DNA of 64,000 bases from Martinezella tropici (GTDB taxonomy: Bacteria; Pseudomonadota; Alphaproteobacteria; Rhizobiales; Rhizobiaceae): NCBI RefSeq assembly GCF_008370325.1, contig NZ_VNIP01000003.1, forward strand, positions 248,001-312,000, given 5' to 3'. How positions within the stretch are numbered: position 1 is the first letter of the stretch; each line of letters begins with the position of its first letter. Both the position numbers and the translations under genes were made by a program. The notes below the pieces were generated by a model, which was not told the origin of the DNA, did no database searches, and saw only the letters and a list, made by a program, of their open reading frames with translations. Below are positions 1 through 7,742 of this stretch, piece after piece.

Positions 1-1
1 G

Positions 2-85
2 ATCAGCGCACCTCAGCCCGCTGCCTATCCTTACGGCGAGAGTGGTCGGAACCAGCGCCATCGCAAGATCGAGGGCGGCCGCTAA
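2..85 (+). CDS. C-terminal end of an unidentified protein (cut by window edge)
   Basis: An open frame enters from the left edge and stops at TAA (83-85), giving 27 residues that end in NQRHRKIEGGR. The tail is basic and rich in Pro, Gly and Arg. Nothing in it identifies a family, and it could be a chance open frame because it is so short. It is on the opposite strand to the next gene, so the two would be convergent. Confidence 0.3.
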   Translation: MSAPQPAAYPYGESGRNQRHRKIEGGR

Positions 86-154
86 ATACGGTTGGCGGCG
101 GAGCAGTCAATTTGCTCCGCCGCCATCATTGCCATAGTCCGGAGTACTACCGCG

Positions 155-1189
155 TCAAACCAGCGGCGGATTGAGTCTCGCAAAGCCTTCCTGACGCCGA
201 TACGGAAAATAGGGGTAGGGAGCCGTCAGCTCGCTCACCTTGTCCAGCTTCTCGATCTGCTCTTTCGAAAGCGTCCAGCCGACCGCACCGAGATTTTGCC
301 GCAGCTGCTCTTCGTTGCGCGCGCCGATGATGACGCTGGCGACCGTCGGCCGGCTCAGCAGCCAGTTGATCGCGATCTGCGGCACGCTCTTTCCGGTCTC
401 GCCGGCGATCTCATCCAGCACATCGACGATATCGAACAGCTTCTCGTCATCGACGGGCGGACCGAAGGTCGCTGTCTCGTGCAGCCGGCTCTTTTCCGGC
501 AACGGCTGCCCGCGACGGATCTTGCCGGTCAACCTGCCCCATGCGAGCGGACTCCAGACCAAGGCGCCGACGTTCTGATCCTTACCCAGCGGCATCAGCT
601 CCCATTCGTAATCGCGGCCGGCGAGCGAATAATAGACCTGATGGGCGACGTGTCGGACATAGGCGTACTTGTCGGAGATGGCGAGCGACTTCATCAGCTC
701 CCAGCCCGAGAAGTTGGACGCTCCGATGTAGCGGATCTTTCCTGCCGTCACGAGGCCATCAAGGGTGGAGAGTGTTTCTTCGACCGGGGTCGAAGCGTCG
801 AAGGCATGCAATTGCAAGATGTCGATATAATCGGTCCCGAGGCGGCGCAAGGCAGCGTCGACCGATCTGATCAGCCGCGAACGCGAACTCCCCCAATCGG
901 CCGGCCCCTCGCCCATCGGCAAAGCTGTCTTCGTCGAGATCAGCACGGCATCGCGCCTGCCACGGATCGCTTGGCCGAGTACCTCCTCCGATGCGCCTGC
1001 CGAATAGACATCGGCCGTATCGAAGAGATTGACACCCGCCTCCAGGCAGATATCGACCAGACGGCGCGCCTCCGCCGCATCCGTCGAGCCCCAGGCGCTG
1101 AAGAGGGGGCCGCTGCCGGCAAACGTGCCGGCGCCGAAACTGAGCACGGGAACGCGCAAGCCGGAAGCACCGAGATTTCTGTATTCCAT
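155..1189 (-). CDS. Aldo/keto reductase
   Basis: A 344-residue protein of the aldo/keto reductase superfamily, cytosolic NAD(P)H-dependent enzymes that reduce carbonyl groups on a TIM barrel. The catalytic tetrad is visible: Asp57 and Tyr62 in FDTADVY, Lys87 in STKTAL and His128 in LQLHAFD. The late barrel carries VIIGARNEEQL, which matches the cofactor-binding GAR..QL segment of the family. Length is normal for the YajO/Tas-like branch. The natural substrate cannot be read from the sequence. It is divergent from a LysR gene starting 94 bp away, the usual arrangement for a LysR-controlled target, so that regulator is its likely controller. Confidence 0.9.
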   Translation of the reverse strand: MEYRNLGASGLRVPVLSFGAGTFAGSGPLFSAWGSTDAAEARRLVDICLEAGVNLFDTADVYSAGASEEVLGQAIRGRRDAVLISTKTALPMGEGPADWGSSRSRLIRSVDAALRRLGTDYIDILQLHAFDASTPVEETLSTLDGLVTAGKIRYIGASNFSGWELMKSLAISDKYAYVRHVAHQVYYSLAGRDYEWELMPLGKDQNVGALVWSPLAWGRLTGKIRRGQPLPEKSRLHETATFGPPVDDEKLFDIVDVLDEIAGETGKSVPQIAINWLLSRPTVASVIIGARNEEQLRQNLGAVGWTLSKEQIEKLDKVSELTAPYPYFPYRRQEGFARLNPPLV

Positions 1190-1283
1190 CGTCTGTCTCC
1201 TGTTGGTTCTTCAGATAGATAGATCACCAAAGGAAAGTGATATAGATTACCGGTCAGAAATTGATTTGTGATTTGAATTCATC

Positions 1284-2186
1284 ATGAGCCGCCAAGAGAT
1301 CAACCGTTCTGCCGAAATGGAAGTTTTCGTGCGCGCCGTGGAACTTGGCGGCTTCACCGCTGCCGCCACGGCCTGCCGCATGACGCCCTCAGCGGTCAGC
1401 AAACTTATCACAAGGCTGGAAAGGCGTCTTGGCGCCCGTCTCATCAACCGCTCGACACGGCGGCTCCAGCTCACCCCCGAGGGCTGCGCCTTCTTTGAGC
1501 GGAGCGTTGCCATCCTCGCCGATATCGCCGAGGCAGAACGCCACGCCTCGGCGGGAGAGCAGGCCGCCGGCCATATACGCATCAACACCAGCGGCTCGTT
1601 CGGAAACCATGTGCTGGCCCCGCTTGTGCCCGCTTTCATGGCGCTGCACCCGAATATCTCGCTGGAGATCTTCCACACCGACCGAATCGTCGATCTCATG
1701 GAAGAGCGAGCCGATGTCGCAATCCGCGCCGGGCCGCTGAAAAGCTCCAGCCTGACGGCCCGCAAGCTTGGAGCAGCGCGCAAGGTCATCGTCGCTTCGC
1801 CAGCTTATCTGCAGCGGCACGGCATGCCCCGTTCCTTAACCGAACTGGAGAAACATTGCCGCATCGGCTTTGCCTATTCCCGGGCAATCGAAGGCTGGCC
1901 GTTGCTGGTTGACGGCGAGATTGCGACGATACCGACCCCTCGCAGCCTGCAGGTGAGCGACGGAGAGGCCATGCGCCACCTTGCGCTCGGTGCCGCCGGC
2001 CTGGCACGGCTCGCCGACTTCACCGTCAAATCGGATATTGCCGCTGGTCGTCTGCTGCCGATCCTTGAAGAGCTAAACCCCGGCGACGTCGAGGAATTCC
2101 ATGCCGTCTATATCGGCCAGGGCGGCCCGTTGCCGGCCCGCGTACGGACGCTTCTGGAATTTCTGCGTGAAAACGTCAGCCTTTGA
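1284..2186 (+). CDS. LysR-family transcriptional regulator
   Basis: A 300-residue LysR-type regulator. Residues 1-65 form the winged helix-turn-helix (FTAAATACRMTPSAVSKLITRLERRLGARLINRSTR), and the rest is the two-lobed substrate-binding-like effector domain (HPNISLEIFHTDRIVDLMEERADVAIRAG). It resembles the CrgA/DmlR-like subgroup often paired with oxidoreductases. It is divergent from the aldo/keto reductase across 94 bp, so it probably regulates that gene and itself. The effector is unknown. The ATG follows an AT-rich stretch with no strong Shine-Dalgarno, but MSRQEINRSAEMEVFVRAVELG is the expected N-terminal pattern. Confidence 0.9.
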   Translation: MSRQEINRSAEMEVFVRAVELGGFTAAATACRMTPSAVSKLITRLERRLGARLINRSTRRLQLTPEGCAFFERSVAILADIAEAERHASAGEQAAGHIRINTSGSFGNHVLAPLVPAFMALHPNISLEIFHTDRIVDLMEERADVAIRAGPLKSSSLTARKLGAARKVIVASPAYLQRHGMPRSLTELEKHCRIGFAYSRAIEGWPLLVDGEIATIPTPRSLQVSDGEAMRHLALGAAGLARLADFTVKSDIAAGRLLPILEELNPGDVEEFHAVYIGQGGPLPARVRTLLEFLRENVSL

Positions 2187-2248
2187 AAAAGCAATGCGGC
2201 CTTTGCGGCCGCACCGCTTCTCCAGCAAATTTCAACCGCTTGTCCGGA

Positions 2249-2908
2249 TCAGGCGGACGGCTGGCGGGTCTTGCGCAGATAGGGCAATACCGTGTCGAAC
2301 GAGCCGAAACGGGTAATAGCATCTTCGTTGGACACGGCCGCCGTGATGATGACGTCTTCACCCTGCTGCCAGTTTGCCGGCGTCGCGACCTGATGCTTTG
2401 ATGTCAGCTGGATCGAGTCGATCGCGCGCAGGATTTCGCCGAAATTGCGGCCTGTCGTCATAGGATAGGTGAGGATCAGCTTGATCTTCTTGTCGGGACC
2501 GATGACGAAGACGGAGCGGACGGTGGCGTTGTCGGCCGGCGTGCGCCCTTCCGAGCTTTCGCCGGCACCGGCCGGCAGCATGTCATAAAGCTTGGCGACC
2601 TTGAGGTCCTTGTCGCCGATCAGCGGATAGTCGACGTCGAAGCCCGTCGCCGTCTTGATGTCGTTCTTCCACCGGCCGTGACTTTCGACGGGATCGACGG
2701 AGATGCCGATGATCTTGACGCCGCGCTTGCGGAATTCACCTTCGAGACCGGCCATCGCGCCGAGTTCCGTCGTGCAGACGGGCGTGAAGTTCTTCGGATG
2801 GGAGAACAGCACGGCCCAGCCATTGCCGATCCAGTCGTGAAACTGGATTTCGCCTTGGGTCGTGTCCGCCGTAAAATCCGGAGCAATATCGTTGATGCGC
2901 AAACTCAT
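2249..2908 (-). CDS. 1-Cys peroxiredoxin (Prx6 family)
   Basis: A 219-residue thiol peroxidase that reduces hydrogen peroxide and organic hydroperoxides in the cytosol. The peroxidatic Cys45 lies in the Prx6-type motif FTPVCTTELG, preceded by the partly conserved SHPKN. It is the only cysteine in the protein, so this is a true 1-Cys enzyme that needs an outside reductant. The C-terminal extension (PANWQQGEDVIITAAVSNEDA) is typical of Prx6/LsfA. Length is normal. The Shine-Dalgarno AGGTAAGACA precedes the ATG on the minus strand. It is convergent with the LysR gene upstream and codirectional with the hydrolase at 3022, but 110 bp or more separate them. Confidence 0.93.
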   Translation of the reverse strand: MSLRINDIAPDFTADTTQGEIQFHDWIGNGWAVLFSHPKNFTPVCTTELGAMAGLEGEFRKRGVKIIGISVDPVESHGRWKNDIKTATGFDVDYPLIGDKDLKVAKLYDMLPAGAGESSEGRTPADNATVRSVFVIGPDKKIKLILTYPMTTGRNFGEILRAIDSIQLTSKHQVATPANWQQGEDVIITAAVSNEDAITRFGSFDTVLPYLRKTRQPSA

Positions 2909-3021
2909 TGTCTTACCTCCAAAGTTCTGCCCCGTTGCACGCCTTAAATGCGCCGACGTGGGGCAGGATCAGTAAATCCGCTGCACAATGGCGCCGAACG
3001 TTCGATATGAAAAGCCTTCTT

Positions 3022-3606
3022 TTAAATGGGGGCTGCGACAGCCGTCGAAAACCCTTGCGGCCGGCGATGTCTGCTGCGCGCCTTCAGCATTTCGAGGAAG
3101 CCATAACCGCTTGGCCAGCGCCCGAAGCCGCTGGCAATATTGATGTGCCCCGCAAGGCCGATATTGCGGACATCGGAATTCCAGAGCCGCCCGAACAAGG
3201 TCAGCCGGTCGAGCCTCATATAGATATCGTTCAGGCTTCCGATCGTGATGCTGGGAAAAGGCAAGGCTTCAGTCGGCATCGTGCCGAAGGAAAGATGCCC
3301 GGCATGCAAGGCTTCCGTCACCGGAATATCGCAGGGCGCGACCAGCAGCGCTCCCTTGACCCTTCGCGCGGCGGGGCGGCCTGCCAATCTTGCCGTCAAT
3401 ACGCAGCCCAGGCTGTGCGCGACAATATAGGCATCGCCGGCCTCTTCCAGCGCTTCCTCCAGTTTTTCCATCCAGCTGCCGAGATGGGGAAAATCCCAAT
3501 CGTTCTGCTCGACCAGCTGGACATCTTGATGGTCCTGCAACCAGTGACGCTGCCAATGCCCCTCACCTGAACCAAAGAGGCCTGGCGCGATCAGTACTCT
3601 GGTCAT
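3022..3606 (-). CDS. RBBP9/YdeN-type serine hydrolase
   Basis: A small alpha/beta hydrolase of 194 residues in the RBBP9/YdeN family (DUF/PF06821 type). The N-terminus MTRVLIAPGLFGSGEGHWQ is the family signature strand and loop. The nucleophile elbow is AHSLGCV with Ser65. The acid and histidine would be near the C-terminus, where SGFGRWPSGY occurs. The frame is open 32 codons further upstream to 3702, but that extension overlaps the small gene upstream and is not conserved-looking, so I place the start at the Met of MTRV. Members hydrolyse short esters or peptides in vitro, and the in vivo substrate is unknown. Confidence 0.8.
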   Translation of the reverse strand: MTRVLIAPGLFGSGEGHWQRHWLQDHQDVQLVEQNDWDFPHLGSWMEKLEEALEEAGDAYIVAHSLGCVLTARLAGRPAARRVKGALLVAPCDIPVTEALHAGHLSFGTMPTEALPFPSITIGSLNDIYMRLDRLTLFGRLWNSDVRNIGLAGHINIASGFGRWPSGYGFLEMLKARSRHRRPQGFSTAVAAPI

Positions 3607-3671
3607 GGAAGCCTCGCGACGAATAACGACAGGAAACTCAACCCGCGACAGGACATCAAAGGCGCATCCTT

Positions 3672-3848
3672 TCAATACCAGGGCGCCGGCGTGGAGCACC
3701 AATAATAGATCTCGTAGTCACGGGCGGAGAGTTCTCGTTCCCGCTCCACAGATTCCACCCAGTCAACGGACCGCGTGCGAATATCCACTCTCTGCAGCGC
3801 CGGACCGGCAAAAATCGTCTTCAGGCGGCTGATGACATTCCATCTCAT
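3672..3848 (-). CDS. Small hypothetical protein, 58 aa
   Basis: A 58-residue basic-to-acidic protein starting MRWNVISRLKTIFAGP and ending in an aromatic-rich tail (EIYYWCSTPAPWY). A strong Shine-Dalgarno GGAGGG sits four bases before the ATG, which favours this Met over one four codons upstream. No known domain was recognised. The middle has a charged run (VERERELSARDYE) that could be helical. It sits between the FMN reductase and the serine hydrolase, all on the minus strand, and may be cotranscribed with the hydrolase 65 bp downstream. Reality as a gene is supported mainly by the ribosome binding site. Confidence 0.5.
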   Translation of the reverse strand: MRWNVISRLKTIFAGPALQRVDIRTRSVDWVESVERERELSARDYEIYYWCSTPAPWY

Positions 3849-3899
3849 GTAACCCTCCATTCCGTTGACAAATCCGAGACGTTCGGGTGTGACCGACCA

Positions 3900-4460
3900 T
3901 CATTCCGCAGCGGCAAGCCTTGTCACCGGATGCGGGAAAAAGGCCGCGAGCTCGCCGACGACCTCGTTGATGCGGTTGGCCAGCGGCTCGGACGAGACTT
4001 TGTAGTCGGTGAAATCGCGATCCGACGCATAGACCGCCGTCGGCAAGGTATGGGCCATGAAGAAGCCGAAGAGCGGCCGCAGCTGATGCTCGACCATCAG
4101 AGCATGCCGATCTCCACCGCCGGTCGCCGCGATGATGATCGGCTTGGCTCGCAGCTCATGCGGATCGATGAGATCGATCAGATGCTTGAACAGCCCGGGA
4201 TAGGATCCCTTGAAGGTCGGCGAACCGATGATGAGAGCATCGGCCGACACGATCTCGTCGATCACGCTTCTCGCCTGATCGTCGAGATCCTTGCGCCATT
4301 GTGCCAATCCGAGGGAGGCGCCGACATCGTGCAGATCGTAAACCCTGTTGATGAAGCCATACTGCTCGCTTGCCAGGTCGGCAACGGTCTGGACCAGCAC
4401 GTGGGTCTTCGACGGCCTGTTGAAGCTGCCGGCAAAGCCGACGAGTTTGGGCGCACTCAT
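3900..4460 (-). CDS. NADPH-dependent FMN reductase family protein
   Basis: A 186-residue flavodoxin-fold protein of the NADPH-dependent FMN reductase family (MsuE/SsuE-like). The phosphate-binding loop GFAGSFNRPSKTH is at the N-terminus, and IIGSPTFKGSYPGLFKHLIDLI is the conserved flavin/dimer segment. GGGDRHALMVEHQLRPLFGFF is also characteristic. Such enzymes supply reduced FMN to two-component monooxygenases. The frame is open to 4514, but a GGAAGG site lies seven bases before the ATG at 4460, so that start is preferred. No sulfonate monooxygenase is nearby, so its partner is not known. Confidence 0.85.
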   Translation of the reverse strand: MSAPKLVGFAGSFNRPSKTHVLVQTVADLASEQYGFINRVYDLHDVGASLGLAQWRKDLDDQARSVIDEIVSADALIIGSPTFKGSYPGLFKHLIDLIDPHELRAKPIIIAATGGGDRHALMVEHQLRPLFGFFMAHTLPTAVYASDRDFTDYKVSSEPLANRINEVVGELAAFFPHPVTRLAAAE

Positions 4461-5073
4461 TCTCATCCCTTCCGAAGAATCCAATGCGTTTTCGATAATG
4501 CGAATATTGTCCATTAAAATAGTAGATTAAAAGGAACAGCCATCTCTTGGGTCGCCGGAAACGGAAAATCTCTTTCCCATCTCATGACCTGCGGCGCGCC
4601 TATTTGAGTTTGTGCGACTGGGTTGGATCGGATTGCAGAGATTTCAGCGTCCACCCGTTGGATCAGGGCGAATAGGATGAAACACGTGCCACTGATTGTG
4701 ACACCTGTTCTCCAGTGAGACGTTGTCATCAATTGGCCAGCCTTTCGGCAGAGGCTATCGAGCCAGCAAACGGGCTCAAAACATCGTTTCAGTGTCCGTT
4801 GGCGACGGCGAAATGGCGAAGGTGCGCGCGACGATCGATAATGAATGCTCAATGCTTGAGCACGACTTTGCCTTGCGCTCCCTGGCGACCGCATCTTGAG
4901 ACAGACCCAGCTGTTCTAGGGCAAAACCCGCGAAATCGGTATCACCAGCAATCCGCGGGCTGCCGCGTCGAGTGTCGCGGCATCGGTTCGATGATAGAGT
5001 TCGTGGATGGTCATCCGGTCGCCGGGATTGGCGTCCTCAGGCACTGGAACGATGCTTGCGACCGGCGTTAGCC
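4461..5073. other. Gene-poor stretch between FMN reductase and DoxX gene
   Basis: About 610 bp with no convincing gene. It holds a short perfect hairpin at 4846-4862 (TGCTCAA and TTGAGCA around a 3-base loop). On the minus strand, an open frame from 5073 to 4916 reads PVASIVPVPEDANPGDRMTIHELYHRT in parts and stops at 4916. It has protein-like composition but its only start codons lie inside the DoxX gene in another frame, so it may be the remnant tail of a lost gene. Confidence 0.5.
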
Positions 5074-5496
5074 TTATGCGCGCTCCGTGAGCGATACCTG
5101 CTTCGAAGAGCCGCGCAGAATGTTGTCGAATGCCCAGCCGCCGGCGCCGGCAAAGGCGATATAGAGGAAGGTGAAGCAAAACATGATGGCGGCCTCGCCC
5201 ATGTTGAGCGCCGGCCAGAAGCCCTGGGGTGCATGTGCCATCCAATAAGCCGCCGCCATTTCGCCCGACGCGACAAAGGCGGCGATGCGCGTGTAGAGAC
5301 CGACAGTCATCAACAAACCGGTGACGATTTCAATTGCGCCGGCCACGAGCATGATGGCGGGCAACGGGTAGGTTACGCCGGGAATTGCCGCCGGGAACTG
5401 GAAGAATTTCATGGTTGCATGCTCAAGGAACAGCAGCGCGGTGACGATCCGCAAAATGGCGAGAACGTGAGGCGTCCATTTCGTCGTGTTCAACAT
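5074..5496 (-). CDS. DoxX family membrane protein
   Basis: A 140-residue integral membrane protein of the DoxX family. Four hydrophobic helices can be drawn, around residues 8-25, 45-65, 70-90 and 100-125. Family features include RIVTALLFLEHATMKFFQFP at the start, PAIMLVAGAIEIVTGLLMTVGLYTR in the middle and GWAFDNILRG near the end. DoxX proteins are subunits or relatives of quinone-linked oxidoreductases, and many are of unknown role. The start has an AGGAG site seven to eight bases upstream. It lies just downstream of the dioxygenase at 5606 on the same strand, so cotranscription is possible. Confidence 0.88.
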   Translation of the reverse strand: MLNTTKWTPHVLAILRIVTALLFLEHATMKFFQFPAAIPGVTYPLPAIMLVAGAIEIVTGLLMTVGLYTRIAAFVASGEMAAAYWMAHAPQGFWPALNMGEAAIMFCFTFLYIAFAGAGGWAFDNILRGSSKQVSLTERA

Positions 5497-5605
5497 AGTA
5501 CTTCTCCTGAATGGCCGTTGAGATCGTCAATCGGCGGTAGCTTTGAGTTCGAGATTTTTCGTCCGGAGTTTCATTACTGGCTTGAGTGCGGCGTCGAGGG
5601 ATCGC

Positions 5606-6463
5606 TCATTCCGCCTCCCCATCGAGCGTAGCTAATGCCGATGCATCGCCGAAGCGGAAGCTTGATGCAGTAAGCCCGCCCGCGAAATCGGTCTGATGGT
5701 AGGTAACGGCACCAGGTTCGTCCCTGGCAGCGCCGACAGCCACCATGAGCGGAATGAGATGATCCTCGCGTGGATGTGCCGCGCGGGCGGATGGTGCCTG
5801 TTCCCATTCGAGCAACAGCCTTGCACGCTCATAGGCAGACGAATGGATCAGCGTCTCTTGCAGCCAGGCGTCGAACTGCCGGGATGGTTCGTAGCCCTCC
5901 TTCCCGCGCATCGCCGGAAGATTGTGGTAGCTGAGACCGCTTCCGATGATCAGAACGCCCTCATCGCGCAGCGGCGCTAGCGCGCGCCCGACTTCCAGGT
6001 GCAAGGCGGGATCGTAGCCGGCGTCAAGCGAAAGCTGAACGACAGGGACGTTCTCCTCCGGGTAGAGCGGCTTGAGAATGCTGAAGGTGCCATGGTCGAA
6101 GCCTCGGGTCGGATCGAGCCCTGCCTCGATGCCGCGCTCCTGCAGCAGCGCCCGCACCCGCCTGGCAAGCTCCGGCGAGCCCGGCGCGCCATATTTGATG
6201 CGATAAAGATATTCCGGAAAACCATGATAATCATAGACCATCCCCGGTTGGGCGCCCGACGATATGGCGAAGCCCTGCTCTTCCCAGTGACCGGAAACGA
6301 CAAGCACTGCCTGGACCGCATTGCCGAGTTCCAGGCGCATATCGATCAAGGATTGCTCGAGTTGGTCGAAATTACTGCGGAAATCGCCGGTCATATAGGG
6401 CCAGGGACCGCCGCCATGGCTGATGAAATAGGTCGGAAGGCGAAACTTGGTCACGTATTGCAT
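5606..6463 (-). CDS. ygiD: DODA-type extradiol aromatic ring-opening dioxygenase
   Basis: A 285-residue class III extradiol dioxygenase of the LigB/DODA (YgiD) type, a cytosolic non-heme iron or zinc enzyme that opens catechol-type rings such as DOPA. Visible metal and active-site features are SHGGGPW near the N-terminus, SGHWEE, the FDHGTFSILKPLYPEENVPVVQLSLD block with its histidine, and SGLSYHNLPAM. The DDHLIPLMVAVGAA-like segment (here EDHLIPLMVAVGAARDE) carries the last conserved His. Length is as expected. It is divergent from a LysR gene 142 bp away, and that regulator probably controls it. The true substrate is not determined by sequence. Confidence 0.9.
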   Translation of the reverse strand: MQYVTKFRLPTYFISHGGGPWPYMTGDFRSNFDQLEQSLIDMRLELGNAVQAVLVVSGHWEEQGFAISSGAQPGMVYDYHGFPEYLYRIKYGAPGSPELARRVRALLQERGIEAGLDPTRGFDHGTFSILKPLYPEENVPVVQLSLDAGYDPALHLEVGRALAPLRDEGVLIIGSGLSYHNLPAMRGKEGYEPSRQFDAWLQETLIHSSAYERARLLLEWEQAPSARAAHPREDHLIPLMVAVGAARDEPGAVTYHQTDFAGGLTASSFRFGDASALATLDGEAE

Positions 6464-6553
6464 CCTTTTCCAAGCGACTTACCATCCGCCTCAAGACCAG
6501 AAGGAATGATGAGCCGTGCGGCGGCGTGCAATGCAAACTAACCTTTCGTCATC

Positions 6554-6563
6554 ATTGATCAAT
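6554..6563. promoter_or_regulatory. Palindrome in the LysR/dioxygenase intergenic region
   Basis: ATTGATCAAT is a perfect 10-bp palindrome 43 bp before the LysR start and 90 bp before the dioxygenase start, in the only gap between the two divergent genes. LysR proteins bind dyad sites in such gaps, so it is a candidate operator half or core. It could be chance. Confidence 0.3.
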
Positions 6564-6605
6564 GCAGCTTACATTGAAGAAACATTTCCTCTATGTTGAT
6601 GATCT

Positions 6606-7529
6606 ATGGATACATTGATGAGCTTGCGGGTCTTTTGCACGGTGGCTGAGCTGAAGAGCTTTACAGCCGCCGCCGATCGCCTCGGTCTCTCGCCTGCGAT
6701 GGCGAGCAAACATGTCATGCATCTGGAAAATCGGCTGGGAACTCGCTTGCTGAACCGAACCAGCCGGCATGTCAGCATGACGGAAAGCGGCACGCTCTAC
6801 TTCAACCAGAGTCGACAAATGCTTGACGGCCTCGACGAAGTCGAAGCGGCCGTCAGCAACGTCACCGTCATGCCGCGCGGAACCTTGAGATTAAGCGCTC
6901 CGGTATGGGTCGCAAATGCGCTTGTCACTCGCGCGCTCGCCGAATATCACCAGCGCTATCCCGACGTGCGCTTCGACATCGATCTCAGCGGCCGGATCGT
7001 CAATCTGGTGGACGAGGGCTTCGATCTTGCCCTGCGTGCGACGGCACCGGAGCGGCTAGATCCCAGCCTTGTCGCACGTCCGTTGTTGCAGGTCCCCTTT
7101 CACCTCGTGGGATCACCTGCCTATCTCGCGCGCACCGGGCGTCCCGCCGAGGTGAGCGATCTCAATGGTCATTCGCTGCTGGCCTATAGCGGCATGAACG
7201 CGAACGGCAGTTTCGCATTGGATGGGAGAAAAGGCCCTGAAACGGTAAGTTTCCGCACCGTCATGCAAAGCGAAAACGAGATCATGCTGCATCTGGCCGC
7301 GTTGGAAGACATGGGCCTGGTTTTCCTGCCGGTATGGATGACACAAGCTGATATTGCCGACGGCCGCCTGGAAATGGTGCTCCCCGAGGATGTGACATTC
7401 AAGGCCACGCTGCATGCAGTCTATCCAACTAGAAAATATCTTTCCGCCAAAGTTCGCACCTTCGTCGATTTCCTCGCCTCCCGAAAAAGCCTTTGCCCGA
7501 TGTCGGCCGAAATTCAATTGGCAAAATAA
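6606..7529 (+). CDS. LysR-family transcriptional regulator
   Basis: A 307-residue LysR-type regulator. The helix-turn-helix is at residues 1-62 (LKSFTAAADRLGLSPAMASKHVMHLENRLGTRLLNRTSR). The effector domain follows, with HQRYPDVRFDIDLSGRIVNLVDEGFDLALRAT. This layout is typical of the CrgA/AaeR-like subgroup. It is divergent from the dioxygenase gene, which is its likely target. The C-terminal segment YPTRKYLSAKVRTFVDFLA is family-typical. The effector is unknown, though an aromatic compound would fit the neighbour. Confidence 0.9.
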   Translation: MDTLMSLRVFCTVAELKSFTAAADRLGLSPAMASKHVMHLENRLGTRLLNRTSRHVSMTESGTLYFNQSRQMLDGLDEVEAAVSNVTVMPRGTLRLSAPVWVANALVTRALAEYHQRYPDVRFDIDLSGRIVNLVDEGFDLALRATAPERLDPSLVARPLLQVPFHLVGSPAYLARTGRPAEVSDLNGHSLLAYSGMNANGSFALDGRKGPETVSFRTVMQSENEIMLHLAALEDMGLVFLPVWMTQADIADGRLEMVLPEDVTFKATLHAVYPTRKYLSAKVRTFVDFLASRKSLCPMSAEIQLAK

Positions 7530-7742
7530 GCGTCCTTATTTTGCCAAGCGACTTCAGGGCGGCATTGCAAGTGGAGCGGATCGGACACGGGTATTCCACC
7601 ATCGGTCCAATCCTTGGCGACGGCGAAAAAACTTCTCCGCAGGGCTGGGCAGAAAAACAATGCACGCTATCTGATGCGTATGAGCGGGGAGAAATATTAG
7701 ATCGGTGGAGGAGCTGGTCCGGCACCAAGGAAGAGGTTTCTC

